Source: JAXGQE01 sp040766585 (GTDB lineage Bacteria; Bacillota; SLNR01). Taken from it: DNA of 64,000 nucleotides. Numbering within the stretch: the stretch's first letter is position 1; each line of letters begins with the position of its first letter. Below are positions 44,635 through 53,698 of the stretch, piece after piece. Under the pieces are notes generated by a model. It searched no databases and had not been told where the DNA came from. It saw nothing but the letters and a program-made list of their open reading frames with translations. The position numbers and the translations under genes were made by a program. The stretch lies in assembly GCA_040766585.1 (NCBI GenBank), contig JAXGQE010000009.1, positions 70,010-134,009 of the forward strand. Direction: 5' to 3'.

Positions 44635-45825
44635 TTAGTTGACTTGGTTCTCAATCATTCTTTCAGTGGTTTTCGTTCCGTCCTTCATGACGATCAATAA
44701 AATGAGAGCCGCGGTGAAAGACAAAAAGGCGCCAAATAGGAAAGGAGTCTCTGCCCCAAAGGATGTCCATAATAAGCCTGCAATGGCGCTGGCAGGCAAC
44801 AAGGTAATTCCAACAATGGTAGAATGCAGACCAAGTATGGTGCCTTTCAACTCTTGGGGAGAAATCTCCGCAATAAATGCTCTTTCCACACCAGCGATCA
44901 TGGCTGTATATGCACCGTAGAGTACAAAAAGAGCAAAGATGAACGTTTTACTGGTTGCTTGTGCAAAACCAAGATAGACCATAGCAAATACTAAATATCC
45001 CGAAACCAGCAACCTTTTTCTTCCGACCCGGTCCGATTGCCTGCCCAAGGGAAATGCCAGCAAGGATGCTGTAATGTTGTATACCAGATAAAGCAGGATA
45101 ACCGATGTATCCTGAAAACCAAAACTCTTAGCTCGAAGCAACAAAAATGCATTGGATGAATTTCCCAGAGTAAATATGAAAGCAACCAACAAATACATTC
45201 TCAGCTGTCCATCCAGTTTTTTGACATTTGTCCAAAAAGGCTCGCGCGCTTGTACCATCCGCTTCCTGGTTTTCTCCCTGATGCAAGGAAACATGGCAAG
45301 ACTCATGGCTGCTGGTATGATTGAAATAAGAAAAACATCCTTATATGTGAAAGGTCCACTTGCTCTTGCCAGCAATATATAGGCGATGAATATCCCAATG
45401 GCTGATCCTGCCATGTCCAATGCTTTATGGATCCCGAAAGCTGTCCCTACAGACGCAGCGTCTGCGCTTTCATAGATCATGACGTCTCTAGGGGCTGTTC
45501 GAATTCCTTTCCCGATTCTGTCAATGACTCGTGCACCCAGTATACCATTCCACGAAGTGGCAGTTATCAGTGCTGCTTTGTAGATCAGTCCGGTTGCATA
45601 CCCCAAAAAGGCAATGGGTTTCTTGCGATAATATTTATCTGTTATGTATCCGCTGAAAACTTTCAGCAAACTGGCAAGACTCTCTGCAATCCCTTCAACT
45701 ATGCCTATTAATGCCGGTGTTGCACCAAACGTCGTTGTCAAATAGAGGGGAATAATTGGATATACCATTTCAGAACTGATATCAGCAAAAAAGCTGATCA
45801 ACCCCAAAAAGAGCACATTCCACAT
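44635..45825 (-). CDS. MFS transporter
   Basis: A 12-helix permease of about 396 residues. Visible features are FFADISSEMVYPIIPLYLTTTFGA near the start, DKYYRKKPIAFLGY and the motif RVIDRIGKGIRTAPRDVMI, which is typical of a widely distributed group of MFS proteins next to stress genes. GTG at 45852 begins the open frame, but ATG at 45825 follows GAAAGGTGG by eight bases. It lies 109 bases upstream of the SDR gene and may be cotranscribed. Cargo unknown. Confidence 0.85.
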   Translation of the reverse strand: MWNVLFLGLISFFADISSEMVYPIIPLYLTTTFGATPALIGIVEGIAESLASLLKVFSGYITDKYYRKKPIAFLGYATGLIYKAALITATSWNGILGARVIDRIGKGIRTAPRDVMIYESADAASVGTAFGIHKALDMAGSAIGIFIAYILLARASGPFTYKDVFLISIIPAAMSLAMFPCIREKTRKRMVQAREPFWTNVKKLDGQLRMYLLVAFIFTLGNSSNAFLLLRAKSFGFQDTSVILLYLVYNITASLLAFPLGRQSDRVGRKRLLVSGYLVFAMVYLGFAQATSKTFIFALFVLYGAYTAMIAGVERAFIAEISPQELKGTILGLHSTIVGITLLPASAIAGLLWTSFGAETPFLFGAFLSFTAALILLIVMKDGTKTTERMIENQVN

Positions 45826-46217
45826 CCATAAAGCCACCTTTCCCGAGTTCACAATTCACTCCGACCAGCCCGGACTTATGTGGAAATCCTGATCCGCCAA
45901 TCCTGACCATGGCGCACTTCAAGAGAAGATGGCCGGCAGTCTCCCTCGTATTGGTGCAGGCAGTTTTGAATTGCACACGAAAACTTCTGTCTGACAAATA
46001 CGGAAATTGATTCTTTACTAAGGTCTCTGCCTGGACCGATACACCCAGAACCGATCCAATCCCACCTGAAAGTACTTGGAATCGGACCTCACTAAATAGG
46101 CTCCATGATTTTTCATCCATGTGTTCGACGCTTTCCATGTGGACTTCCAACCATAAAACACCCCCATGGAGTAGACAAGAGGGTGCCTTACTTGAAAACG
46201 CAACACTCTGCTGGATT
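45826..46217. other. Intergenic stretch without a supported gene
   Basis: About 390 bases between the MFS gene and the rhodanese lipoprotein. A long minus-strand open frame overlaps both neighbours in another phase and is rejected as a shadow. I see no clear RNA element. Confidence 0.5.
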
Positions 46218-46616
46218 TTATTTTTCGATGGGATATCCCGCTTCCACCCAGGCTGCATAATTGCCTTCCAGCCGGTATACAGTTTTAAATCCGGCCTCAA
46301 TAAGTTTTTCTGCTCCCGCAATGGATACACTGTCGACATGACAGTATACCAGATAGGTTTTGGATGTATCCAACATCGGGATCGCTTTGTCCAGTGATCC
46401 ATCTCCCAGATAATAATTCACGGCTCCAGGTATATGCCCTTGATCGTAGTTGGGTGAGACATCAATGATCACAATATCCGGATTGCTATCGATGAGATCT
46501 CTGGCTTCTTCCACCGATATATCCACATATTCTGGAGACTGTTCTGGAGAACATCCTGAAGCGATAGCCAATATCAGTATAAAAGTAAGAACAATATTTG
46601 CAGGTCTCTTTACCAT
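46218..46616 (-). CDS. Rhodanese-domain lipoprotein
   Basis: A 132-residue lipoprotein (lipobox IASGC) with one rhodanese domain facing outward: ISVEEARDLIDSNPDIVIIDVSPNYDQGHIPGAVNYY and the active-site loop CHVDSVSIAG with the catalytic cysteine in LVYCHV. The glycine/arginine-rich loop of typical thiosulfate sulfurtransferases is replaced by HVDSV, so the sulfur acceptor is uncertain. ATG at 46616 is chosen over 46676 because it precedes the signal peptide (MVKRPANIVLTFILILAIASG) and follows GGGGGGCT. Confidence 0.85.
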   Translation of the reverse strand: MVKRPANIVLTFILILAIASGCSPEQSPEYVDISVEEARDLIDSNPDIVIIDVSPNYDQGHIPGAVNYYLGDGSLDKAIPMLDTSKTYLVYCHVDSVSIAGAEKLIEAGFKTVYRLEGNYAAWVEAGYPIEK

Positions 46617-46727
46617 GGTAGCCCCCCCTTTTTGACTGGGATCCCAAGATTGAACCCGATTGCTGTAGTCATGCAATTGGTCCGATCCATGCAGTGTTTT
46701 TTAGATACCGGTTTTTGGAAACCCCCA

Positions 46728-47087
46728 CTATTTCTCGCCACGATCGATGGCTTTTAAAGAGTATTCGTTCCCCATCTCTGTCTTTATCTCCCAATGAATT
46801 ACAAATGTCAGAATAACTCGAATTACAATGATTGCACCCAGGACATAGATTTCAGCAATGTCTCGTACGATTACTGTCTTGATGATTTCTGAAGCCAATT
46901 TGAATTCCAGAGCCAATGCTATTCCCTGAGCCAATTTGATTTTAATCACTCGATTGTCTGGATTCAGTTTATTCATTAAATACTCAATGAAGCATTGGAG
47001 CGATGTGTAGGCAATGATGAGTATTCCGATCAACTCAAGTACATTAATGATGATTGGAGCAATCATCAATATGAGCTCCTCCAACAT
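46728..47087 (-). CDS. DUF1622-family membrane protein
   Basis: A 119-residue protein with about three hydrophobic helices (LILMIAPIIINVLELIGILIIAYTSL; IKLAQGIALALEFKLASEIIKTVIV; IYVLGAIIVIRVILTFVIHWEI). The charged KLAQGIALALEFKLASEI motif is characteristic of DUF1622. ATG at 47087 follows GAGGTGAAGACTA. Function unknown; possibly a small ion-channel-like protein. Confidence 0.8.
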   Translation of the reverse strand: MLEELILMIAPIIINVLELIGILIIAYTSLQCFIEYLMNKLNPDNRVIKIKLAQGIALALEFKLASEIIKTVIVRDIAEIYVLGAIIVIRVILTFVIHWEIKTEMGNEYSLKAIDRGEK

Positions 47088-47396
47088 TAGTCTTCACCTC
47101 ATTTGCTAATTCATAGGTATCCAATCCAGCCACTGTGGACCTGTAGAAACATTGCCCATTATCTGCCACTTTTTTTTCGGCGGGCATCTCCACAATATCT
47201 TTCGCCTGCAGCATTGAGTAATCTTGATGCGCTGAAAAGACTCTCTCGGATGCATTCCCGGTTGATCGTCCCCGGATTTGTAGACGTTGCATTGACCTTG
47301 TAGATTCTTTCGGCATTGATTGAGTCTATCCTTCACCGTGAATAAACATTGAAACTGAAAGAGGATTAATCAAAGATTGCAGCGTACAGCATTGAA

Positions 47397-47443
47397 AGAA
47401 CCTCCAAGTCTTTGCATCCAACTCACGCCAACCTGGAGGTTCT
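47397..47443 (-). terminator. Terminator-like hairpin after the PepSY lipoprotein gene
   Basis: A 12-bp stem AGAACCTCCAGG/CTTGGAGGTTCT with one mismatch (47432-47443 with 47397-47408), followed leftward by TTTC; 22 bases after the stop codon. Confidence 0.65.
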
Positions 47444-47465
47444 CTTTCCAATAATTTGGATCCAA

Positions 47466-47786
47466 TTAGTTATCACTCTCTGCTTCAACGATCTCACCGG
47501 TTTGAGCATGAATTTTGTACTCATATTCCCTATCATTGTACACAAACTTAATCTCATACACTTCAGTACCACCATAATTATCGAGTTTCGTTGTCAAAGA
47601 CGTCACGGCAACCCGATCCACATTCGCATGGGCTAGAGCTATATCCTCAGCCTTAGCCTGGTCCATATCCCCTTGATTCCCATTATCCGGCTCTTCTGCA
47701 TTGTCAACTTCACCGGATGAACAACCAGCTGCGATAATCAAAACGATAACCAACAACAATAGCAGCACTTTTTGATTTGATCGCAT
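47466..47786 (-). CDS. PepSY-domain lipoprotein
   Basis: A 106-residue lipoprotein (lipobox IIAAGC), an acidic linker (EVDNAEEPDNGNQGD) and one PepSY domain: AKAEDIALAHANVD ... YEIKFVYNDREYEYKIHAQTGEIVEAESDN. PepSY domains often restrain peptidases or sit on the outer face of the membrane. ATG at 47786 follows AGGTGGGTGTAACT. It has its own hairpin terminator. Confidence 0.82.
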   Translation of the reverse strand: MRSNQKVLLLLLVIVLIIAAGCSSGEVDNAEEPDNGNQGDMDQAKAEDIALAHANVDRVAVTSLTTKLDNYGGTEVYEIKFVYNDREYEYKIHAQTGEIVEAESDN

Positions 47787-48007
47787 AGTTACACCCACCT
47801 TCTGAGATTAATTCAAAATATCTGCCTAGCGTATTGATTCTCAGTGCTGATGGCAATCTCCTTGTACGGCTCCCATTTCCTGCAGAAAACTGCAGTGATT
47901 TTCCCGGAAACTGTATTCATTAAACTGAAAGATGGAGCTAAGACCGCAATCTCCAACAATCATCAGTAGATACGATATTGACAGCCATTGGATTTTGAGC
48001 GGTGTGC

Positions 48008-48649
48008 TTACAGAAAGAACAGGATGATCACCGCAGTCAAGTTGGCGGTAAAATGGGAAACAGTACTGAGCCAGAGGTGATTGGTTTTTCGAAAAATATT
48101 TCCATAAATCATGCTATTGACAAACACAAAGAGCAAATCGTATGCCACAATGACTGCACTTCCGCTCGTTAAGTGCCCCAGTGAAAAGATCGCAGAAGTA
48201 ACTGCGATTGCAGGACCAATCGGGACAAATGATTGGAGCTGTTTTTGGTAGAATCCTCGCCAGGCGATCTCTTCTCCCAACGCAAAAAAAAGAAGCTGTA
48301 CTATCAGCATGGGGAGAATGCTTACAGACAGCATCCCTTCACTTCGTGCCACTATATGATCGATGTAGTTAGGCAGAATGAATTTTGCCAGGAAGATAAC
48401 CATAATGTTCATTATGGAGGGCATAAAAACCCAAAGCCATATACCTGGTTTCTTTCCCGCATCCCGTATGGTTCGGACATTCAAATCAGACTCATCCATT
48501 GCCAGATTCCCAAACCTTTTGAAATAAAAATACGCGCCTATACCGAGTCCGACTGATATTCCTGCAGCCGATACCCCAACAAGATTCGTTAACGAAACCA
48601 GTGTCATGACAATCAGTACAACCCTTTTTGCAGTGTGATTTATTCTCAT
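48008..48649 (-). CDS. CPBP-family intramembrane metalloprotease (Abi/CAAX-type)
   Basis: A 213-residue multi-pass protein with the three CPBP motifs: EEIAWRGFYQKQL (EExxxR) near residue 126, FSLGHL (FxxxH) and SHFTANL (HxxxN). Six or more hydrophobic segments. In Firmicutes such proteins process prenylated or peptide-type substrates or protect against bacteriocins; here no bacteriocin cluster is adjacent. ATG at 48649 lacks a strong ribosome site (GGGGAATAGCGA). Confidence 0.85.
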   Translation of the reverse strand: MRINHTAKRVVLIVMTLVSLTNLVGVSAAGISVGLGIGAYFYFKRFGNLAMDESDLNVRTIRDAGKKPGIWLWVFMPSIMNIMVIFLAKFILPNYIDHIVARSEGMLSVSILPMLIVQLLFFALGEEIAWRGFYQKQLQSFVPIGPAIAVTSAIFSLGHLTSGSAVIVAYDLLFVFVNSMIYGNIFRKTNHLWLSTVSHFTANLTAVIILFFL

Positions 48650-48795
48650 TCGCTATTCCCCTTACTCATATAATCCCTACAACAGTTTAATGTCCTCTAT
48701 GAACAAGCATATATCTATTCAAGTCCGATTGGCGGTTTACCAACCCCCTCCATTGTCGGTTATCTTCCCTCTCTGGCATGAATGTACAGGTTGGA

Positions 48796-49149
48796 TTAGC
48801 GAACCGTTCGGCTGTCTCCCAAAGCTGCCACATATTCGATGGATTCTTCAAAGATTTCTCTGTCCTTCAAATACTCTTCGGGCTGCGTCCGGTTAATCTG
48901 AATCCACTCTATCATTTCCCTTCTACCCATGGGTATAAAAGGAATGATGCCTTCCTTTCCAATCAGCTCTTGCGCTCGCTCATAAGGAACTTTTATGCCA
49001 ACACCGTCTTCATACACACAGGCAAACAGTTTCCTGTTCACATAGTAGGCCGGATAGCCAAACATTTTTCCGGTGACAACAATTGGTATTTCCAGCAAAA
49101 ATGAATCCAGGACACGCTTTATTTCCGGGCTGAATATGAGCGTCCCCAT
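48796..49149 (-). CDS. TfoX N-terminal-domain-like protein
   Basis: A 117-residue protein with VVTGKMFGYPAYYVNRKLFACVYEDGVGIKVPYERAQEL, matching the TfoX_N fold (MFG..YY..KLFA). It lacks the C-terminal domain of the competence regulator, so a DNA-uptake role should not be assumed. A longer frame to 49212 is open, but ATG at 49149 follows CAGGGGGAA by about six bases. Confidence 0.72.
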   Translation of the reverse strand: MGTLIFSPEIKRVLDSFLLEIPIVVTGKMFGYPAYYVNRKLFACVYEDGVGIKVPYERAQELIGKEGIIPFIPMGRREMIEWIQINRTQPEEYLKDREIFEESIEYVAALGDSRTVR

Positions 49150-49549
49150 AAAGTATTCCCCCTGTCGTATTTTCACTTTCCTAAAGAGAAATCTTTTCTT
49201 TTGTACAGCCAAAACAGCAGATGATACAGCTCTTGAGATTTTCCTAGAACCAATGAAATTCGAATAATTGTTGGAATTCCGCTCTCTTTTCTCTAAATAT
49301 TCTCAAAAACGAACCCGTGTCCGACGCTGATTTACGTAGAACTGCATCATAACCTACCCAAAAAATAGCCTGAATCTCGACCTCTCAGATGTCATCATAC
49401 TCAGTCTGCAGTACAGTATGAATGAAACGCTATGAGTCCTGCCCGAAATGGGTATTTGAAGTGAACCTCAAAGGCACAAGGATTTTTCCGTTTTACAAAT
49501 AGAGTCCTTCCAGTAGGGTTCCAGAATCCATCCCTGTTTTCTACAGGAA
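49150..49549. other. Intergenic stretch without a supported gene
   Basis: About 400 bases with only short open frames lacking ribosome sites. No terminator or RNA motif stands out. Confidence 0.45.
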
Positions 49550-49897
49550 CTAGATCACCTCGGCCAATACAATTCTCGATTCAGTGAACGCTGCTACAAT
49601 AGAAGAAACAATTAATTTCCACATTGTAGAGATTTTCTTCGAAATCTGACGATTATCCCAGATCACAATTTCGAGTATCCGAGGGGACAGCAGCTGAAAT
49701 GACGCTGCAATGCAGCATGTCCATCCCCAAAGAAAAACAAATGGATTTTCCCAATAGGAACAAGCAATCATAATCTCAATCCTGTCGGTAGTTAACATTC
49801 CAACATACAATCGCGAGCGAATCATTTTCTGTTTATGGACAATTTCTCCCTCTTGCATAAGCTGGTAATTTCCTTGAGCGAACCGATAATTCTTCAT
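49550..49897 (-). CDS. Hypothetical small membrane protein
   Basis: A 115-residue open frame with a polar N-terminal third, a hydrophobic helix (FVFLWGWTCCIAASFQLL) and a second weaker one (MWKLIVSSIVAAF). The ribosome site is weak. It shares the order FL-G, C, QLL, I-IWD with an open stretch at 50917-51156, and the underlying DNA is similar over the IWD region, so both may be copies of an unrecognised gene. No family recognised. Confidence 0.4.
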   Translation of the reverse strand: MKNYRFAQGNYQLMQEGEIVHKQKMIRSRLYVGMLTTDRIEIMIACSYWENPFVFLWGWTCCIAASFQLLSPRILEIVIWDNRQISKKISTMWKLIVSSIVAAFTESRIVLAEVI

Positions 49898-50063
49898 ATG
49901 CTTCTGTATCGGCTCCCGGCCTTGGGTTTACATTTATTGCAACCACAGTTAAACTCATCTCGAGATGAGATCCCCCCTTTATATGCATTCTATTTGATCT
50001 GACCGGTGATTCAACCTATACAGCCTGCCCATGCCAATGCTTGCTAGGCCACAAACTCTTCGA

Positions 50064-50801
50064 TTACATTTCTATGATCTTCCCACTCCACCCTGTATCT
50101 TTGTTTTCTGCAGTAACCAAACATTCTGAATAAGAATTAGCCGACACGATTAGCTCCCCTCGATTGGACCACATGGAGCTACATCCGCCTGCTTGGAGTC
50201 CCCAACCTTCACCCACATAATTTGACATCAGCACATGAAATGAGTTTTGCTGGGAAATACTCTGCAGTCGCTGGAGGCCCGATTGAATACCGCCTTGAGT
50301 GTAGAAGATACTGGCAATATATAGATTCGTTTCTCGTTTCTTTGCACTTTCAACATGCTCATCCCGCTCAATGTCATAGCAGATCGCAAATGACATTTTT
50401 TGATCCAATAAGTCAATCAATGGGTCATGGTTTGTGGTGGTTTGAAAAAATACTTCCTCACCGGGATGCAGAAATTTCTTGATATAAATCTCAGGAGCCT
50501 TTTCAGGAATAAAAATCCATGAAGCAATGTATAGCTTTTCATCCAATGCCAAAGGCGCTCCGGCAACAATCAACATTTGATAATCAGTCGCTGCATTTTT
50601 GAAGCATTCCAATCGAATATCGTCATAATCAAAACTTTGCTTCTCAGCCAACTCCCTTTCGTATCCTGTGATGGATAGCTCAGGGAAAACAAGTATACTG
50701 GATTTATATTTTGCTGCTTGTCTTATGAACTCCATATGCTTTTCAATATTGCATTCTACATTTTCTTTGGTCGATTGAATCTGGGCTGCTGCATAAACCA
50801 T
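50064..50801 (-). CDS. Carbon-nitrogen hydrolase (nitrilase superfamily)
   Basis: A 245-residue amidase-type enzyme with the Glu-Lys-Cys triad: E41 in VFPELSITGY, the lysine in IYIKKFLHPGEE, and the cysteine in FAICYDIERDEH. The first MVYAAAQIQSTKENVECN fits the family N-terminus. ATG at 50801 (behind GAAGGAATTGG) is preferred to 50861. Close relatives include omega-amidase and N-carbamoyl hydrolases; substrate cannot be called. Confidence 0.85.
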   Translation of the reverse strand: MVYAAAQIQSTKENVECNIEKHMEFIRQAAKYKSSILVFPELSITGYERELAEKQSFDYDDIRLECFKNAATDYQMLIVAGAPLALDEKLYIASWIFIPEKAPEIYIKKFLHPGEEVFFQTTTNHDPLIDLLDQKMSFAICYDIERDEHVESAKKRETNLYIASIFYTQGGIQSGLQRLQSISQQNSFHVLMSNYVGEGWGLQAGGCSSMWSNRGELIVSANSYSECLVTAENKDTGWSGKIIEM

Positions 50802-50916
50802 GGTTTCCAATTCCTTCACCTCTATAGCTGTTGATAGAATTTTGTGGCGTCCCAATACCACAATTGAATTGAGATGGATTCTTCAATCGAACGATAATTT
50901 CCTTCATCATGACCGA

Positions 50917-51156
50917 TCAACAGAAATCAAAGTCGGACAGCAATGATATGAAACTAGCTGCCAGCATAACGACAGCCTGGGAAAAGTTTGGATCATAGAA
51001 AAATAGCAACTTTTGAATCCAGCTGTCCCAGATCATAATCCCCAAAAGTTGGGAGAAAATCATAAACATGCAATTCACAAGACCCGCCAAAAAGGATATA
51101 CTAAAACTAAGAGGAGCACTTACCGTACCTTTAAAAAATTGGAATGAAAGGAGCGG
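50917..51156 (-). other. Open stretch similar to the 49550-49897 membrane protein (remnant?)
   Basis: About 79 codons without a stop, no proper start or ribosome site, ending in TGA at 50917-50919. The translation is strongly hydrophobic (FLAGLVNCMFMIFSQLLG, then IMIWDSWIQKLLFFYDP) and resembles the neighbour at 49.6 kb. A truncated paralogue is the best guess; chance is possible. Confidence 0.3.
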
Positions 51157-51162
51157 TCAATT

Positions 51163-51732
51163 GTGTGGCAGAAGAAAACCTTTCTATTGCTGATTGTCCT
51201 TTTGCTGATACTCGCGCTGTCAGCATGCACACCGAATGGTGGGAATGGGGATCCAGATCCCGATCCACCGGAGATTACGACACTGGCTGATATCGCTTTG
51301 GGAGATCCAGCCGACACGGTAACCCAGATGTACGGCACTCAGTATGAAGAAGATACGACCAGTGCCGATGAATCTTACTATGGAGAAGATGTTGCCAACT
51401 GGAATTACCAGGATCGAATCTACTTCACGATTGGTCTGACCACTCAATCTGTTTTGAGAGTGTATGTTGCCATACCAGATTACGAAACAAACCTGGGAGT
51501 GAAAGTGGGAGATAAAGCAGATACATTCCTTCCACAATACCGGGATTACTATGACGAGTTGGTCAGTAATCAGTCCGATGACATTTTGAACGGCTGGTTC
51601 CTGATTGAAGAAGGCGGCCTCCTCATCTTTCGCTTTGCAGATGAAAATGGCGAGCTCGATCCCACCCTGCCCATTCCCGATGAAGCAGTTGTTGATAGCA
51701 TCACATTGGCATATGTGGAACACTTCGATTAA
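51163..51732 (+). CDS. Lipoprotein of unknown function
   Basis: A 189-residue lipoprotein with signal peptide and lipobox ALSAC, a Pro/Asp linker (NGGNGDPDPDPPE), and a soluble domain rich in acidic and aromatic residues (IALGDPADTVTQMYGTQYEED ... GVKVGDKADTFLPQYRDYY). The IALGDPADTV/GVKVGDKADTF pair looks like an internal duplication of a SmpA/OmlA-like motif (GDxxxxV). GTG at 51163 is set by AAAGGAGCGG. A strong terminator follows. Confidence 0.8.
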   Translation: MWQKKTFLLLIVLLLILALSACTPNGGNGDPDPDPPEITTLADIALGDPADTVTQMYGTQYEEDTTSADESYYGEDVANWNYQDRIYFTIGLTTQSVLRVYVAIPDYETNLGVKVGDKADTFLPQYRDYYDELVSNQSDDILNGWFLIEEGGLLIFRFADENGELDPTLPIPDEAVVDSITLAYVEHFD

Positions 51733-51752
51733 TCGGTAAGAGAATTATCGAC

Positions 51753-51796
51753 ATAAACCACAGAAGCACCTCTGCAGAAGTGCTTCTGTGGTTTAT
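51753..51796 (+). terminator. Strong intrinsic terminator
   Basis: A perfect 17-bp stem (51753-51769 with 51780-51796, core CCACAGAAGCAC) with a 10-base loop, 21 bases after the lipoprotein stop codon. The following sequence is only partly T-rich. Confidence 0.8.
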
Positions 51797-52031
51797 CATT
51801 GTGAAATTTCGGTGAATAGAAGAAACTTAATGATAAAGAACACCTCGCAGATCCATTTCTATCCATGGTTCCTCTGATACCATCTGTCTAAAGCTTTCCG
51901 CAAGTCAGACTCTCGAAAGAATACCAAATTCATCCAAAACCCGAACTATCCGTTCCCGGGATACACAAACGAGGTTGCTCGAACTGCATCATCAAGTACA
52001 TTGTCCTGTTTCTAATACACCGAAATGTACA

Positions 52032-52892
52032 TCACTGAGGTATGCCCATTTCACAAGGAACATCGATCTGACATTTTCCGCAGCCATACCGAACTACATT
52101 TCTCGGTCCGTGAGGGGGCAATGTGCCTCCGTTCACGTACGGGGCACAAATCGTATGATCTTTTCCTGTCTTGCACCCCTTCGAACCGTCAATGGCATGA
52201 ACCGGACACTGATTCTCACACGCACCGCACATTCTGCAGTATTCGAATGGATCGTTGTACGATCTCGGAGTTGGTTCAAAAAAGGCTTCGGTAATGACGC
52301 TGCCGAATCGTCCCGCCATACCCTTCTCAGTGATTAATCCCTTGGATAAACCGAATGTTCCTAGTCCACTGGCATATGCCGCATGCCTTTCTGACCAGTT
52401 GCTGCAATAGGGCATCAGCATCTGAATCCTTCCAGAACCTGTGGGGGAGAATGCTCGATAGCCATTGGATTGCAACAGTTCCTCAATAAAGTCGGTCAGC
52501 GTATTGACGAAAGCTTGTCCTTCAATCCTGCCATGAAGCCATTCCGCACTGCAGCGCTGAGGAATCCCGGGCGCATACGGCTCGTCCATTCTTTTCCTGT
52601 TGGACTCCCTAATTTGATTTGTGAAGGGTAGGAAAAATGAAATGACAGTCACAGCTTCGGGCATCCATTCCCGGGGAGCCATGAAGAGAGGATGAATCAC
52701 ACCTTCTTGCTTGAATATCGTTGTGTAAAATTCATCGTCCGCACTGGAAAACCCCACCAATGGAGAATCAAATATCCGCATGCCTGAAAGATGGGGATAA
52801 ATCGCATCTTCAGCACTCACTCGATTCTCTTTGCTGTGGTCCACAAAATCATGAATTGCAGAAATCAATTCATTCTTTTTCATCGTTTCCAT
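52032..52892 (-). CDS. Double [4Fe-4S] protein related to epoxyqueuosine reductase
   Basis: A 286-residue Fe-S protein. The N-terminal part (about 1-180) resembles the cobalamin-binding reductase part of QueG, and residues about 215-275 hold CRMCGACENQCP and a second cluster of cysteines ending CGKCQIDVPCE. It lacks the HEAT-like C-terminal domain of full QueG. Proteins of this type occur in anaerobes as QueG-like reductases of unknown substrate. ATG at 52892 follows GAGGGGAAACC. It is 111 bases downstream of the CCG-domain gene in the same direction. Confidence 0.8.
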   Translation of the reverse strand: METMKKNELISAIHDFVDHSKENRVSAEDAIYPHLSGMRIFDSPLVGFSSADDEFYTTIFKQEGVIHPLFMAPREWMPEAVTVISFFLPFTNQIRESNRKRMDEPYAPGIPQRCSAEWLHGRIEGQAFVNTLTDFIEELLQSNGYRAFSPTGSGRIQMLMPYCSNWSERHAAYASGLGTFGLSKGLITEKGMAGRFGSVITEAFFEPTPRSYNDPFEYCRMCGACENQCPVHAIDGSKGCKTGKDHTICAPYVNGGTLPPHGPRNVVRYGCGKCQIDVPCEMGIPQ

Positions 52893-53003
52893 GGTTTCCC
52901 CTCATTTTTGGATAGTTTCGATTCCGGATATTTGTGCTATCAGAGTTTTGACGGCATACAAAATTGATTTTGGCCCTATCCGGAGTCTTAGAATCATAAG
53001 TAT

Positions 53004-53660
53004 TCAATGCTCATCAATGTAATCCTCTAAATCCTTGTGCCATTGCACGGTATCATAAACCTGCGGCTCGGTTGCTTCCCCCATAAGAAGGTCCAGCAAA
53101 TGCCTCGGTGATTTACCGCCAATGTGCATGGACTTAATACAGGAAACACAATAGACACAAACATCCTGGCACGGCATTGAATCGGCTCGTTTCTTCATAT
53201 GCTGATGAACACGTTCGATGGGTATTTTCCCATAATAGTCATCACCGCAGCATATAGAACGTGTCCCATGAAATTCCGCTTCAACAACCTGTATGTTCAT
53301 CTTCCTTAAAAGACTGCGCACAGCCTGATGCACCTGCGGTTTATCGCGAATCGGGCAGGCATCATGGACAGACATAGTCAATCCTCCATAGTCTGGATAT
53401 GGAAAACCATCAAGACCATCCAGCACCTCCCATAATGAAATGGTGGATACTCCCTGGTACAGACTAGAAAAGCGCTGATCGCAACCTGCACAAACATTGA
53501 TTATTCGCGATCCTTCCTCCACCTGGGGATCATGCCGGCAGCATACATTGTGGAGATGGGTTTCCCCGTAGTTTTCATTCAAGAAACGCAAAAGCTGGTT
53601 TTCCATTTCGGGCTTGTAGATACTCAGGGCACAACCCGGATTAAAATATTTCTTTACCAT
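53004..53660 (-). CDS. CCG-domain Fe-S protein (heterodisulfide reductase B-like)
   Basis: A 218-residue protein with two Cys-rich repeats: NPGCALSIYKP ... VCCRHDP ... CAGCDQRF, and HDACPIRDK ... SICCGDDYYG ... CVYCVSCIKS. The order C - CC - CxxC is the CCG motif that in HdrB binds non-cubane [4Fe-4S] clusters. A role in thiol/disulfide or electron transfer chemistry is likely, with the QueG-like protein downstream as a possible partner. ATG at 53660 follows GGGGGAAAGACGTAG. Confidence 0.82.
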   Translation of the reverse strand: MVKKYFNPGCALSIYKPEMENQLLRFLNENYGETHLHNVCCRHDPQVEEGSRIINVCAGCDQRFSSLYQGVSTISLWEVLDGLDGFPYPDYGGLTMSVHDACPIRDKPQVHQAVRSLLRKMNIQVVEAEFHGTRSICCGDDYYGKIPIERVHQHMKKRADSMPCQDVCVYCVSCIKSMHIGGKSPRHLLDLLMGEATEPQVYDTVQWHKDLEDYIDEH

Positions 53661-53698
53661 CTACGTCTTTCCCCCATCCAAATTTTTAAACTGTAATC

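Noticed and set aside
45782..46402. A 206-codon minus-strand frame between the MFS and rhodanese genes
   Set aside because: It overlaps the coding parts of both neighbours in a different phase and has low-complexity, unfamily-like composition.
47044..47316. A 90-codon minus-strand gene upstream of the DUF1622 gene
   Set aside because: It contains the ribosome site and start of the DUF1622 gene in another frame and lacks its own ribosome site or a known family.
48796..49149. Competence regulator TfoX
   Set aside because: Only the N-terminal fold is present and no competence genes are nearby, so only domain similarity is claimed.
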